Source of the DNA: Desulfuromonas sp.
GTDB taxonomy: Bacteria; Desulfobacterota; Desulfuromonadia; Desulfuromonadales; Geopsychrobacteraceae
Length of the DNA stretch: 64,000 nt
NCBI GenBank assembly: GCA_002869695.1
Contig: PKUD01000090.1
Coordinates: 21,146 to 85,145, forward strand
Reading direction: 5' to 3'
In this document: in pieces, positions 27,349-36,415 of the stretch
How the letters are laid out: each line of letters starts with the position of its first letter
Numbering within the stretch: position 1 is the first letter of the stretch
The notes under the pieces: generated by a model
What the model was told of the DNA's origin: nothing
Database searches by the model: none
What the model saw: the letters and a program-made list of their open reading frames with translations, nothing else
Made by a program: the position numbers and the translations under genes

Positions 27349-29604
27349 CTATGTCCCAGCATCATTGTTGACGGGGACACCCTGACGGTATACGACCCGA
27401 GAAACAATCTTCCCATCCTTGTCCCATGTGATCTGTTGACCATGGGGTATGCCGCGCTCGACATCCAGGAAACGTTTGAGTCGGCCATTTTCGTAGAATT
27501 CAACCTCGATACCGTCAGGTAATTGCCTGCCATGATCATCAGGGCGCACTTGGACTATTCTCCGCGGAGCTGAAGACGCATAGCTGTCGAGAACAATTTC
27601 AGCCGGTTCCTCGTCAAGTTTTTCTTTCAATTGCGGACGAAGCTCTTCTAACGTCTTTTGAGCATGAGTGTTTTGAGGGTTGAGGGTCAATGCCTTCTGC
27701 AGGCTTGGATAGGCAATTCTGTGGCGGTCCCTCATGGCCATAACGGTACCGAAAAGATCATGGATATGATCATCGTCAGGCAGATAGCTGCTGGCCAGAA
27801 GAAAATTCGCGGCAGCCTTTTCCCGTTCATGATAGGGGGCTCCCAGGAGAATTTTCCCCAGGTTTAAACGAAGATCAATGGCACCGGTTAAACGACGATC
27901 TGTTGCATCGGGGACCTTCTCCAGGGCTGAATAGATCTGCGTCAATGCGCGTTGAGGTTGCCCCTTCTTCAAAGACGCTGTTACCAGAATGGATGTGGAA
28001 TTAATCACAACCGGCCCATCGTCGCCGGCTACTTCTATCGCCTGACGGGCAAGGCGCTCGGCATCACTCGTCTTCCCGGCCCATGAAAAGACCCGCGCCA
28101 AGTTTGCCAAGGCATAACCATGTCGTGCAGCATCAATCCTGCTTCTGATTTTCCTGTCGACAGCTGCAATCATGGCATTATCCACTCTTGCACCAGGCGG
28201 AACCATCTCCTTTTCGATCATTTTGTTGATCAACGCCACAGCCAGGATTTTGTGCCCTTCGATCGTCGGGTGGACATGGTCAAGGAAATACTCCCTGCCA
28301 GGAATAGCATGACCTTTTCCCTGAAGCATGAGGCGTTTCAGCAGGTCGACATAATCGACCACCTCCACCTGCTGCTTTTCGGCAACCTGCAGGACGACAT
28401 GACGCATTGGAGTCAAGGCGCGCAATGGGACAATATCCTCATCCCTGGCCTGGCGAAAGGCCGTTGCGGCGTCATTGAACCGTTTCAGCTCGAACAATAG
28501 CTTCCCCCGTAAAAATTCCAGGGAGGCATGATGGGGGTCCAACCTGGCAGCCGATTCCACCAGCTGCAGCGCGGCATTCAGATTATTCTGCTGGAACTCC
28601 TTGATGGCCCTGGTCAACAGCTCTTTCACCTGCTGCTGCTCCCTTTGATCAAGGCCTGAACCGTGCTCACTTTTAAAAGGAGAACAATCTTTAAGATTCG
28701 AAGCAGGCGTAACAAAGAGAACCTGCGCATGAACCGACCGGGCCATCGCCACCATACGTTGCAGACTCAGGCGGTAATGCTCCAGAATATTGGTCTTTAA
28801 TGACTCATCACGCGTGTAACTCTCCAGACCAATGGAGTTATCCAATATGGCATTCACCTCACCGGCAAGATTGCTCGGCTTGGCTTCGCTCGAGCGTGGG
28901 GAGATATCCAGTTTCTGGAGAGAGGCTTGCATCGCGGACCAGGTTCGTGTCCTTGCCAGCAAAGCGGCGACTTGCCTGACTGCAGAGGGAATTTCCTTGA
29001 TTTTTTTATAGGTGCGTTCTTCGAGGAACTCATTGTGCCCGGTATAAATAATAAACAGGTCTGGCTGATAATTAACGAGTTCCTCCATCAGGTGAGCCAC
29101 CCGGTAGCTGGCATAGCTTATGCCCCCGGCGTTGATGACCTCCCACTTTTTGCCCGGATCAACGGCTGGCAGAAGTTCGCGGAGATATCCTGGAAATGAG
29201 GTGGAATCATCATAAGGACGCCCGTATGTGGTTGATCCCCCCAGACAGAAAATTCGATACGCCTCCGGTGATTTTGTCCGCGCAAATTGCTGTTTGTTGA
29301 AAAAATTTGTTCTGTTGGGCGCCGTGGTCATTAACTGACGGTCTTCACCCCCTGCGGAAGCCACGAACAGGGGCACATTGGAGGCAAAGCCGACAAAGGG
29401 GTCTTCATTCTGGATGGCGGGTTTCAGACCAAACAGGGCCAAGCAGCCCTCAAGCAAAAGGAAAAAGACGACGGGCGCAGCGACGAATAACAATACAGCC
29501 TGCCACAGAGGCGTTCTCCGGGATTCTTTCGGCGGGGAATTTGAATCTGGAAGGGGTTCGGGATTATGCTTTTTTCCACCCTTCGAACGGTTGAGTTTGG
29601 ACAT
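27349..29604 (-). CDS. Membrane-anchored SGNH-hydrolase-like protein with TPR and MORN-like repeats
   Basis: A 751-residue protein. Basic cytoplasmic N-terminus, one membrane segment (about 34-58), then an SGNH/GDSL-like domain: block I GGSTTYG (122-128), block II-like NAGGISYASYR (158-168), block III GHNE (189-192) and block V D442-xx-H445 (DHVHPTIEGH). A TPR-like stretch (about 325-390) is inserted between blocks III and V, and more TPR-like helices follow (about 490-680). The end (about 690-745) has YENGRLKRF and GKIVSRVVYRQG, resembling MORN/antitoxin YwqK-type repeats. The SGNH part suggests an esterase or acetyl-transferring role outside the membrane, possibly on polysaccharide; this is inference. 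Confidence 0.75.
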   Translation of the reverse strand: MSKLNRSKGGKKHNPEPLPDSNSPPKESRRTPLWQAVLLFVAAPVVFFLLLEGCLALFGLKPAIQNEDPFVGFASNVPLFVASAGGEDRQLMTTAPNRTNFFNKQQFARTKSPEAYRIFCLGGSTTYGRPYDDSTSFPGYLRELLPAVDPGKKWEVINAGGISYASYRVAHLMEELVNYQPDLFIIYTGHNEFLEERTYKKIKEIPSAVRQVAALLARTRTWSAMQASLQKLDISPRSSEAKPSNLAGEVNAILDNSIGLESYTRDESLKTNILEHYRLSLQRMVAMARSVHAQVLFVTPASNLKDCSPFKSEHGSGLDQREQQQVKELLTRAIKEFQQNNLNAALQLVESAARLDPHHASLEFLRGKLLFELKRFNDAATAFRQARDEDIVPLRALTPMRHVVLQVAEKQQVEVVDYVDLLKRLMLQGKGHAIPGREYFLDHVHPTIEGHKILAVALINKMIEKEMVPPGARVDNAMIAAVDRKIRSRIDAARHGYALANLARVFSWAGKTSDAERLARQAIEVAGDDGPVVINSTSILVTASLKKGQPQRALTQIYSALEKVPDATDRRLTGAIDLRLNLGKILLGAPYHEREKAAANFLLASSYLPDDDHIHDLFGTVMAMRDRHRIAYPSLQKALTLNPQNTHAQKTLEELRPQLKEKLDEEPAEIVLDSYASSAPRRIVQVRPDDHGRQLPDGIEVEFYENGRLKRFLDVERGIPHGQQITWDKDGKIVSRVVYRQGVPVNNDAGT

Positions 29605-29908
29605 GTTCCTCTTTCACACGTTAGTGGCTCCACCCATTATCAAACAGGTGCCGGGAAATCAGTCGGAACGGTTAATGATTATCGAAGTTCATAAAAGTAC
29701 CTGCTAAACAAACCGCCTTTCAAACCAGCTACTTACGTTTAATTCACAAACAAGCAGAGCAAGGGAAGTTGGGGACACAGAACCCTTTTTATGGTTGTTT
29801 ACAGGCCCCACTCCTTGACCGTAACTGGAATGCATTCCCCGAAGCGCTAGCATTAAAGAGTTCGCCTAAGGTGCATGGCCTTCCCCCACAGGTTTGCCCA
29901 ACCCGAGG
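29605..29908. other. Intergenic stretch without recognised feature
   Basis: About 300 bases upstream of the SGNH-domain gene and downstream of the Rap1a-like gene. It must hold the promoter of the SGNH gene on the minus strand; no clear -35/-10 pair, terminator or small gene stands out. Confidence 0.4.
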
Positions 29909-30292
29909 TTAAGGTTCTGGGCTTTTCTGTTCGCAAGGAAAGGCTTCCAACTGTGCAGCGAGAACGAGCACCGTGCTCTCCTTATCCAAATCTTTTTGAT
30001 GTTTATCTAAATATTCAAGAACGACTCTTGCCTGTTGCCCGAGGGTGACTCCATTGGGTACGCAGTACCCTGTATAGGTGTCCGGAATAAATTCTTTGAA
30101 AAGAATGTTCATGTCATTTATTCCCCTGATTTGACCAAAACAGAAACCTACCCTTACAAAATCAGACGCTTCCTTGCTGATCGCTTGCTGGCAGTTGTAG
30201 AGCAATTCATGTCCATCAAACTTAAACTCATCAGCCCAAAGAGACTGATGTGAGAAGAGAACAATCAGGAGTGTCAAAATCGGATATTTCAT
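29909..30292 (-). CDS. Rap1a/Tai-family exported protein
   Basis: A 127-residue protein with a signal peptide (residues 1-20, cleavage after LWA). The mature part has the Rap1a/Tai4 pattern: an early Cys (LLYNCQQAI), a short Cys-containing helix (FCFGQIRGIND), then YCVPNGVTLGQQARVVLEYL and a terminal FPC. Family members Rap1a and Tai4 are periplasmic immunity proteins against type VI amidase effectors; many relatives are not linked to secretion systems. No effector gene lies beside it, so the role is open. ATG 30292 is chosen for the signal peptide and AGGGA upstream rather than the longer frame to 30391. Confidence 0.65.
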   Translation of the reverse strand: MKYPILTLLIVLFSHQSLWADEFKFDGHELLYNCQQAISKEASDFVRVGFCFGQIRGINDMNILFKEFIPDTYTGYCVPNGVTLGQQARVVLEYLDKHQKDLDKESTVLVLAAQLEAFPCEQKSPEP

Positions 30293-30527
30293 TGTTCCCT
30301 GTCGCAACAAAGCATAAGGAATAACCGGAAATCTTTGGACTTTTACGCTAGGAATGTAACATATTGGCTGCCAACTGTCTCTAGCAACCACAGGGGCTCA
30401 ACCGGGGAACCCTTTCATAGTGATTCGCCTCTAGTTTTCTGGCCCCCGCTACGTTATAAAGAAATACTCGAATGCCAGGTTGCAATTTCCTCCAGAACGT
30501 TCAACCTTTTGCCCTCTGCTGATAAAA

Positions 30528-31010
30528 ATGGACCCAGAGCAGGACAAACAATTTATGCGGGCTGCGCTCGCAGAGGCTGCCATCGCCAAATCCAAGGGTG
30601 AGGTGCCGATCGGTGCGGTGATTGTCCATGAAGGGCGAATCATCGGTCGTGGCCATAACCTGCGCGAGACGAGCAACGATCCGACCACCCACGCCGAGAT
30701 GGTCGCGATTCGCCGGGCGGCTGAACAGATCGGCCACTGGCGCCTGCTCGAGACGACCCTCTACGTGACCCTTGAACCCTGCGTCATGTGCATGGGCGCG
30801 ATCATCCTCGCCCGGATTCCACGGCTGGTCTATGCCAGCCGTGATCCGCGCGCCGGAGCGGTCGGTTCAATCTATGACTTTTCCCGTGATGAGAGGTTCA
30901 ACCACAGGGTCGAAGTCACCGAAGGGGTGTTGGGCGAGGAGTGCGGTAAGCTGTTAAGCGGATTTTTTCAGGAACTTAGGGCTGGAAAAAAATCGCAAAA
31001 GACATTATAA
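30528..31010 (+). CDS. tadA: tRNA(Arg)-specific adenosine deaminase TadA
   Basis: A 160-residue zinc-dependent deaminase converting the wobble adenosine of tRNA-Arg(ACG) to inosine. Zinc and catalytic motif H55-A-E57 (THAEMVA) and P83-C84-xx-C87 (EPCVMCMGA) are intact, and the C-terminal RDERFNHRVEV segment matches TadA. Its expected substrate, tRNA-Arg(ACG), is encoded at 16660. The ATG at 30528 gives the normal N-terminus; a longer frame starts at 30480. A tRNA-Ser gene follows after 28 bases and may be in the same transcript. Confidence 0.95.
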   Translation: MDPEQDKQFMRAALAEAAIAKSKGEVPIGAVIVHEGRIIGRGHNLRETSNDPTTHAEMVAIRRAAEQIGHWRLLETTLYVTLEPCVMCMGAIILARIPRLVYASRDPRAGAVGSIYDFSRDERFNHRVEVTEGVLGEECGKLLSGFFQELRAGKKSQKTL

Positions 31011-31038
31011 AGAGTCTCCGCGCGAGATTGATCCCCAC

Positions 31039-31126
31039 GGAGGGGTGTCCGAGCGGCCGAAGGTGACAGACTCGAAATCTGTTGTGGCGCAAGCCACCCG
31101 GGGTTCGAATCCCCGCCCCTCCGCCA
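31039..31126 (+). tRNA. tRNA-Ser (anticodon CGA)
   Basis: Acceptor GGAGGGG (31039-31045) pairs with CCCCTCC (31116-31122), discriminator G, encoded CCA (31124-31126). Anticodon stem ACAGA/TCTGT encloses CTCGAAA with CGA at 31073-31075. Long variable arm GTGGCGCAAGCCAC. Confidence 0.95.
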
Positions 31127-31135
31127 TTATAGCAG

Positions 31136-31172
31136 CAGGGCGTTCCGAATAACCGGAACGCCCTGTTTGCTT
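31136..31172. terminator. Bidirectional terminator between tRNA-Ser and pcnB
   Basis: CAGGGCGTTCCG (31136-31147) pairs with CGGAACGCCCTG (31154-31165) around AATAAC: a perfect 12-bp stem followed by a T-rich run on the plus strand. It separates two convergent units. Confidence 0.85.
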
Positions 31173-31173
31173 T

Positions 31174-32481
31174 TCACTCAACCTTCTGCTGATCCTTGGG
31201 ATAGCCACCCCGCCCCTTTGGACGTCGCGGCCCCCGCCTGCGCTTTCTCGGCCGTTTTTTCTTTTCTGTGTCAGACGGCGGCTGAGTGGGACACTTGATT
31301 GCCTCAGACCAGGTATCGATCAGCGCTGCATGCTCCGGTTTGACCTGTGCCCAGAGACGGAACAGTTCCAATGAACGCGGGGTAAAGGGATGTTCCAGAA
31401 AGCGGCGTTCACCGCGCAGGCCCCGGCCGCGCGCCATGCGGAAGCAGCCGACCAGCATCTCCCGGGCCTGGTGTCTGATGCCCTGGGCGATGCTGAAGTA
31501 GCGACAGTGGGGAATAATAATCTCGTTGGCGATATGCAGGGCAGTGGTGATATGGGTCTCCTTCTCGGCCGGGCACTCGCGGAAGAAGCGATTGAGAAAC
31601 AGCGCGGCAATGGCGAACGCTTCATCGATAGCAACCCCTGAAGCAGTCCGATCATCCACCAGCTGTAGCAGCTGCAAACTTGCTTCGTCACCCCGGTATC
31701 CGCCGAGCAGGTGCGGAAGCAGGCCCAGCTCCTTGCTCATCCGCAACACCTTGCCGGAGACCTTGTGCCGATAGAGCTCCATCAACTCTTCACGAATCCG
31801 CGCCGGTGAGGCGTCGGCAATCAGCGGTGCTGAACTCTTTATGACCTGTAGAATGTCATCTTCGAGGTAAAAATCGAGGCGTGCGCAGAACTCCAGGGCG
31901 CGCAGCATGCGCACCGGATCTTCGGCAAAGCGGACCTGTGGGTCACCGATCACCCTGATCCGCCGCTGGGCCAGATCCTCCAGACCGCCAACATGATCGA
32001 TGACCGAAAAACTGCCAATATCGTAGAACAGGGCGTTGATGGTGAAATCGCGACGGTAGGCATCCTCGCGGGGCGTGCCGAAAACATTCTGGACGAAATG
32101 GAAATGCTCGTCGGGATCGTCCGGCAGTTCCTCCGCATCGGGGTGACGGCGGAAGGTGGCGACCTCGACCAGCTTATTGCCCTGAAAACGGATGTGCGCG
32201 AGGCGAAACCGGCGCCCGACCAGAAAGCAGTTTCGAAACAGGCGCTTAATCTGCGCCGGCGAAGCGTCGGTGCCGACATCGAAGTCTTTCGGCTGCCGGC
32301 CGAGCAACAGATCACGCACGCTCCCCCCCACCAGGTAGGCGAGAAAGCCCTTACGGTGCAGGCGATAGAGGACCTTGAGCACATCCTCATCGATCTGCTT
32401 GCGGGAAATACAATGCTGATCGCGGGTCATGATCCGCGGCGCATCCATCTCCTCTATTCGGTCGTTTGTTTCTCTGTTCAT
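31174..32481 (-). CDS. pcnB: Poly(A) polymerase I / tRNA nucleotidyltransferase-family protein
   Basis: A 435-residue class II nucleotidyltransferase. VGGSVRDLLLGR (residues 51-62) binds nucleotide and DFDVGTDAS (66-74) carries the catalytic Asp pair; the RRDFTINALFYD segment follows. The extra C-terminal region ends in a very basic tail (KKKRPRKRRRGPRRPKGRGG), typical of PcnB-type poly(A) polymerases rather than CCA-adding enzymes. All four tRNA genes here encode CCA, consistent with no strict need for CCA addition. PcnB adds 3' A-tails that promote RNA decay. The start at 32481 has a poor ribosome binding site; Met residues 12 and 18 are alternatives. Confidence 0.85.
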   Translation of the reverse strand: MNRETNDRIEEMDAPRIMTRDQHCISRKQIDEDVLKVLYRLHRKGFLAYLVGGSVRDLLLGRQPKDFDVGTDASPAQIKRLFRNCFLVGRRFRLAHIRFQGNKLVEVATFRRHPDAEELPDDPDEHFHFVQNVFGTPREDAYRRDFTINALFYDIGSFSVIDHVGGLEDLAQRRIRVIGDPQVRFAEDPVRMLRALEFCARLDFYLEDDILQVIKSSAPLIADASPARIREELMELYRHKVSGKVLRMSKELGLLPHLLGGYRGDEASLQLLQLVDDRTASGVAIDEAFAIAALFLNRFFRECPAEKETHITTALHIANEIIIPHCRYFSIAQGIRHQAREMLVGCFRMARGRGLRGERRFLEHPFTPRSLELFRLWAQVKPEHAALIDTWSEAIKCPTQPPSDTEKKKRPRKRRRGPRRPKGRGGYPKDQQKVE

Positions 32482-32668
32482 AGGCTAGATTTACCCTCTT
32501 CGGCTGCCGCACTATAACAGATCGAAGTCCGTGAAACAAAGGCGGAATACTTGCACAAACCATTCATAAACACTAAGCTGTTGGATAGGTTCTACTTGAC
32601 TTAGAAATTTGCAGCCCTGTCACCGCCAACCGCACCCGGTGGCCCCCTGAAACGCGACCCTTAATTTT

Positions 32669-33592
32669 ATGCAACCGATCGACCTGATAGTCATCCTGGG
32701 AGCAACGGCTGGCGGCAAAACCGGTCTTGCAGTGGCGACCGCCCGCCACTGCAACGGGGAAATCGTTTCCGCCGATTCCCGCCAGGTCTACCGCGGCATG
32801 GACCTCGGCACCGGAAAGGATCTGGCCGAATACGGTGACATCCCCTATCACCTGATCGACATTGCCGAGCCTGGCAGCGAATACAATGTCTACCAGTTTC
32901 AGCAGAACTGTTTCATTGCACTGGAGGATATCCGCTCCCGCGGCAGGACTCCGGTGATCTGTGGCGGAACCGGTCTCTACCTTGATGCCGTACTGCAGGG
33001 CTACCGGTTGATCGAGGTGCCGGAAAATCCCCAACTCAGAAGCGACCTTTCCGGCTGTTCAGAGCAACAGCTCAGAGAAAAACTGCTCCACCTGAAACCC
33101 GAACAGCATAATCAGACCGACCTGGTGGAGCGGGAACGACTGCTTCGGGCGATTGAGATCGCGGTCGGTGAGCGGCAGGCGGACGACAAGCCGCCCCTTC
33201 CGCCCCTCAGACCGATTATCTTCGGTCTGCGCTGGCCTCGGCCTGTCCTGAGGCAGAGGATCGCGTTACGCCTTCAACAGCGCTTTGACGCAGGCATGGT
33301 CGAGGAAGTGGCCAATCTTCATGCGGCAGGCACGTCCTGGCAGAGTTTGGAGTTCTACGGTCTGGAATACCGCCTCATCGCCCAGCACCTGCAGGGAAAG
33401 ATCAATTTCAACGACATGAAACAGAAACTGCAGAGCGCCATCGGTCAATTCGCCAAACGCCAGGACACCTGGTTCCGCCGGATGGAACGGCGCGGCACAG
33501 AAATCATCTGGCTGGATGGCGACCAGAACCCTCTCGAACAGCTGTTGACCCACCTGCAGCAGGCAGGTTTTTCTCCTGCAGTCCCTTCATGA
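32669..33592 (+). CDS. miaA: tRNA dimethylallyltransferase MiaA
   Basis: A 307-residue enzyme transferring a dimethylallyl group to A37 of tRNAs reading UNN codons, including tRNA-Ser. P-loop GATAGGKT (residues 11-18), the SADSRQVYRGMDLGTGK segment, PYHLIDIAEP and GGTGLYLDAVL are characteristic. The P-loop reads GATAGGKT rather than the common GPTASGKT; the Lys and Thr are kept. Its last codons overlap the start of the next gene (ATGA, 33589-33592), so the glycosyltransferase is translationally coupled. Confidence 0.95.
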   Translation: MQPIDLIVILGATAGGKTGLAVATARHCNGEIVSADSRQVYRGMDLGTGKDLAEYGDIPYHLIDIAEPGSEYNVYQFQQNCFIALEDIRSRGRTPVICGGTGLYLDAVLQGYRLIEVPENPQLRSDLSGCSEQQLREKLLHLKPEQHNQTDLVERERLLRAIEIAVGERQADDKPPLPPLRPIIFGLRWPRPVLRQRIALRLQQRFDAGMVEEVANLHAAGTSWQSLEFYGLEYRLIAQHLQGKINFNDMKQKLQSAIGQFAKRQDTWFRRMERRGTEIIWLDGDQNPLEQLLTHLQQAGFSPAVPS

Positions 33593-34866
33593 TCAGCGTC
33601 CCGGACGACCTCAAGCGTTACCGCCGCAAGCGGCTGGTCTCCGGGCCCTGGCGCCTCGAGGGCAAGCTGGGCCAACCAGCAGCCGCGGCCCTCGTGATCC
33701 CTGCCCTGGCGGAATCAGCAACCCTGCCGAAGACCCTGCAGAGCCTCGCCGCCAATGACAGCGAGTTGCTTGAGCGCACACTGATCATCGTCGTCATCAA
33801 CCAGCGCTCCGATTCTGCTGATGAGCTTCGGCAGGATAACCGGAGGTGCCTGGGCCTGCTCCGGAAGTTCCCGGCCGGCCGTCTGAGGCTGGCCTGGGTC
33901 AATGCATGTACTGACGGCATGGAGTTGCCACCCGGCCAGGGGGTTGGACTGGCGCGAAAGATCGGCTTTGATCTCTGCCTTGAGCACCTTGACTGGCGGC
34001 AGGACCCGTTTCTGATCTCGCTGGATGCCGACACCCTGGTTGATCCGGGTTATCTCGCTGCGCTGCATCAGCATTTCAAGACACGCCGCCAGGGCGGCGC
34101 CGTCATCCCCTTTCGACACCGCAAAGCTTCTTCCCCGGCCCAGGAAGAGGCGATCCGTCTCTACGAACTCTACTTGCGCAGCTACACCTACGGACTCAAA
34201 CTGGCCGGTTCACCCTACGCCTATACCAGTATCGGCAGCGCTTTTGCCTGCAGCGCGGCAGCATATATTCAGGCCGGCGGAATGAACCGCCGGTTGGCTG
34301 GCGAGGATTTCTATTTTCTCCAGCAGTTGAACAAGATCAGCGGGATCGATGAGGTGGCCGGTGCGCTGGTCCGGCCCTCACCACGAGCCTCTTTACGGGT
34401 CCCTTTCGGCACCGGGCGGACAGTCAGCAGGCTCAGCAATGGCGAGGCTGCCAACTTTACTTTCTGTTCCCATTCTGCATTTACGCGGCTCCAGCAGTTT
34501 CTCCAGTCCGTCGAGGACAGCTGGAGTGCGCCTGCGGATCAGTTACTTGCTCAGGCTGGCACGCTGGATAACAGGTTGCGGAACTATCTGGAGCAGCTTA
34601 ATTTTGCCCTCGCCTGGAGTCAGTTACAGAGAAATCATTCTTCCAGGGTCCAGTTCATTCGAGGGTTTCACGGCTGGTTTGACGGGCTGCGTACCCGACA
34701 GCTGTTGACGAGCCTGACCGGTGACGATACGTCTTCCCCGCTACAGAAGGTCAACGGACTTTTCAAATGGGGCGGCCTCCCCACCCAGCACCAGGAACAG
34801 GACCAGCTTGCCCTGCTTGAACAGCTGCAGGGGATTCCACCAGCTCTGACCGCACAGACACAATAA
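33589..34866 (+). CDS. Family 2 glycosyltransferase-like protein
   Basis: A 425-residue cytoplasmic protein with a GT-A fold pattern: ALVIPALAESATLPKTLQSL (about residues 35-54), the DXD-like SLDADTLVDPGYL (about 143-155), and GSAFACSAAAYIQAGGMNRR followed by the GEDFYFLQQL acceptor segment (about 220-250). Donor and acceptor sugars are unknown; no other polysaccharide genes are adjacent. The C-terminal 130 residues are helical and not recognised. It overlaps miaA by four bases. The call of a GT2-type fold is from motifs only. Confidence 0.75.
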   Translation: MISVPDDLKRYRRKRLVSGPWRLEGKLGQPAAAALVIPALAESATLPKTLQSLAANDSELLERTLIIVVINQRSDSADELRQDNRRCLGLLRKFPAGRLRLAWVNACTDGMELPPGQGVGLARKIGFDLCLEHLDWRQDPFLISLDADTLVDPGYLAALHQHFKTRRQGGAVIPFRHRKASSPAQEEAIRLYELYLRSYTYGLKLAGSPYAYTSIGSAFACSAAAYIQAGGMNRRLAGEDFYFLQQLNKISGIDEVAGALVRPSPRASLRVPFGTGRTVSRLSNGEAANFTFCSHSAFTRLQQFLQSVEDSWSAPADQLLAQAGTLDNRLRNYLEQLNFALAWSQLQRNHSSRVQFIRGFHGWFDGLRTRQLLTSLTGDDTSSPLQKVNGLFKWGGLPTQHQEQDQLALLEQLQGIPPALTAQTQ

Positions 34867-34896
34867 AAAAGGCCTTCCGAAACGGAAGGCCTTTTT
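34866..34896. terminator. Bidirectional terminator between the glycosyltransferase and nuo operon
   Basis: AAAAAGGCCTTCCG (34866-34879) pairs perfectly with CGGAAGGCCTTTTT (34883-34896) around AAA. It provides a T-run in both directions and ends two convergent transcripts. Confidence 0.92.
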
Positions 34897-34915
34897 ACAT
34901 CAATGTGTCTCTGCC

Positions 34916-36376
34916 TTAGAACACCGACAGTTTCGCCAGTTCCATAACCGGGCCGGGGATGACGCCAAGAATCAGGACACCGGCAATCGCGATCAGAATC
35001 GAAACGACAGTGGCCATCTCCAGCTTGACCCAGGAGTAATCCTCCACCGGATCGCGGAAGTACATGTAAACCATGACCCGCAAGTAGTAGTAGAGAGAGA
35101 CGGCGGAGTTGAGTACACCGATCACGGCCAGCCAGATGTAACCGGCCTTGATCGCGCCGGCGAAGATGAAGAACTTGCCGGTAAATCCTGCTGTCGGCGG
35201 CAGACCCATCAGCGAGAAGAGGAAAATGCACAGGGCAACACCCAGGAACGGACGCTTAAAGCCGAAACCGGCAACCCCGTCGAGGGTCAGGTTGTCCTCA
35301 CCTTTTTTGCCGAGCAGCACCAGCACGGCAAAAGCGCCGATGTTCATGAAGGTGTAAACCAGCATGTAGAAGAGGATGCCGGAGAAACCGATCTCATTCC
35401 AGGCCACCATGCCGACCAGAGCATAACCGGCATGTGAAATCGAGGAGTAGGCGAGCATCCGCTTGATATCGCGCTGCGAGATCGCCACGAAGTTACCGAT
35501 GGTCATAGTCAGCACAGCGAGAAGCCAGAACAATGCCGACATGTCGGTCTGCAGGGAATCCAGACTGATGTAGGTGACCCGCATGAACGCTGCGAAGGCT
35601 GCTGCCTTGGGTCCTGCACTCATAAACGCGGTAATCGGGGTCGGTGCTCCCTGGTAGACGTCGGGAGTCCACATATGGAAGGGCGCGGCACCGATCTTAA
35701 AGAGGAAACCGACCGAAAGCAGGGTCGCGCCGGCAATCACCATCGGGTTCGTAGCGGCATCAGGCAGCGCGGCGATGGCCTGGGCGATGCCGGCAACCTT
35801 GGTGGTGCCACTGACGCCATAAAGCAGTGCCACGCCGTAAAGCATGAAACCGGTGGAGAAGGCGCCGAGGAAGAAATACTTGAGCCCCGCCTCGTTGGAT
35901 CGAATTTGACCGCGGAAGAATCCGGCCAGCACGTAGAGCGACACAGACAGCACTTCGAGACCAAGGAAGATGGTCATCAGATCGGTTCCCGATGCCATCC
36001 ACATCGCACCGGCTGTCGTGAAGAGGATCAGCGGGTAGTATTCTCCTACCGGGTATCCCTCTCGGTGCAGGTAGCTGTCGGACATCAGGATTGTCAGACC
36101 AGCCGCAATCAGACAGGTGATGTTAAAGAAGGTGGCAAAGTTGTCGAGCACTACACTGCCCGCAAAACCCGCCTGGGGTTGATTCCATGCCCCGATTGAG
36201 ACCAGACCGGTAATAATCAGGCCAATAATGCTCAACCAAGCGACAGGGGCAGTTCTGCCACGCTCTAGAAAGACCGAAACCAGCAGCAGAACCATGCCGA
36301 AGCAACTCAGAACCAGGGAAGGCATGATTGCCTGAAGGTTCACGTTTGCCATGGCGATTTGCACCAGATTTTCCAT
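34916..36376 (-). CDS. nuoN: NADH-quinone oxidoreductase subunit N
   Basis: A 486-residue antiporter-like membrane subunit (ND2 homologue) of respiratory complex I, with about 14 transmembrane helices. The Proton_antipo_M core is seen in the middle, including APFHMWTPDVYQGAPTPITA and the loop ISQRDIKRMLAYSSISHAGY, with conserved Lys residues for proton transfer. It is the last of 14 genes of the nuo operon, 39 bases after nuoM, and is followed by a strong terminator. Confidence 0.95.
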   Translation of the reverse strand: MENLVQIAMANVNLQAIMPSLVLSCFGMVLLLVSVFLERGRTAPVAWLSIIGLIITGLVSIGAWNQPQAGFAGSVVLDNFATFFNITCLIAAGLTILMSDSYLHREGYPVGEYYPLILFTTAGAMWMASGTDLMTIFLGLEVLSVSLYVLAGFFRGQIRSNEAGLKYFFLGAFSTGFMLYGVALLYGVSGTTKVAGIAQAIAALPDAATNPMVIAGATLLSVGFLFKIGAAPFHMWTPDVYQGAPTPITAFMSAGPKAAAFAAFMRVTYISLDSLQTDMSALFWLLAVLTMTIGNFVAISQRDIKRMLAYSSISHAGYALVGMVAWNEIGFSGILFYMLVYTFMNIGAFAVLVLLGKKGEDNLTLDGVAGFGFKRPFLGVALCIFLFSLMGLPPTAGFTGKFFIFAGAIKAGYIWLAVIGVLNSAVSLYYYLRVMVYMYFRDPVEDYSWVKLEMATVVSILIAIAGVLILGVIPGPVMELAKLSVF

Positions 36377-36415
36377 CGAACAGCTCCTCGGGAAACCGTG
36401 TTTATATCAATTTAA

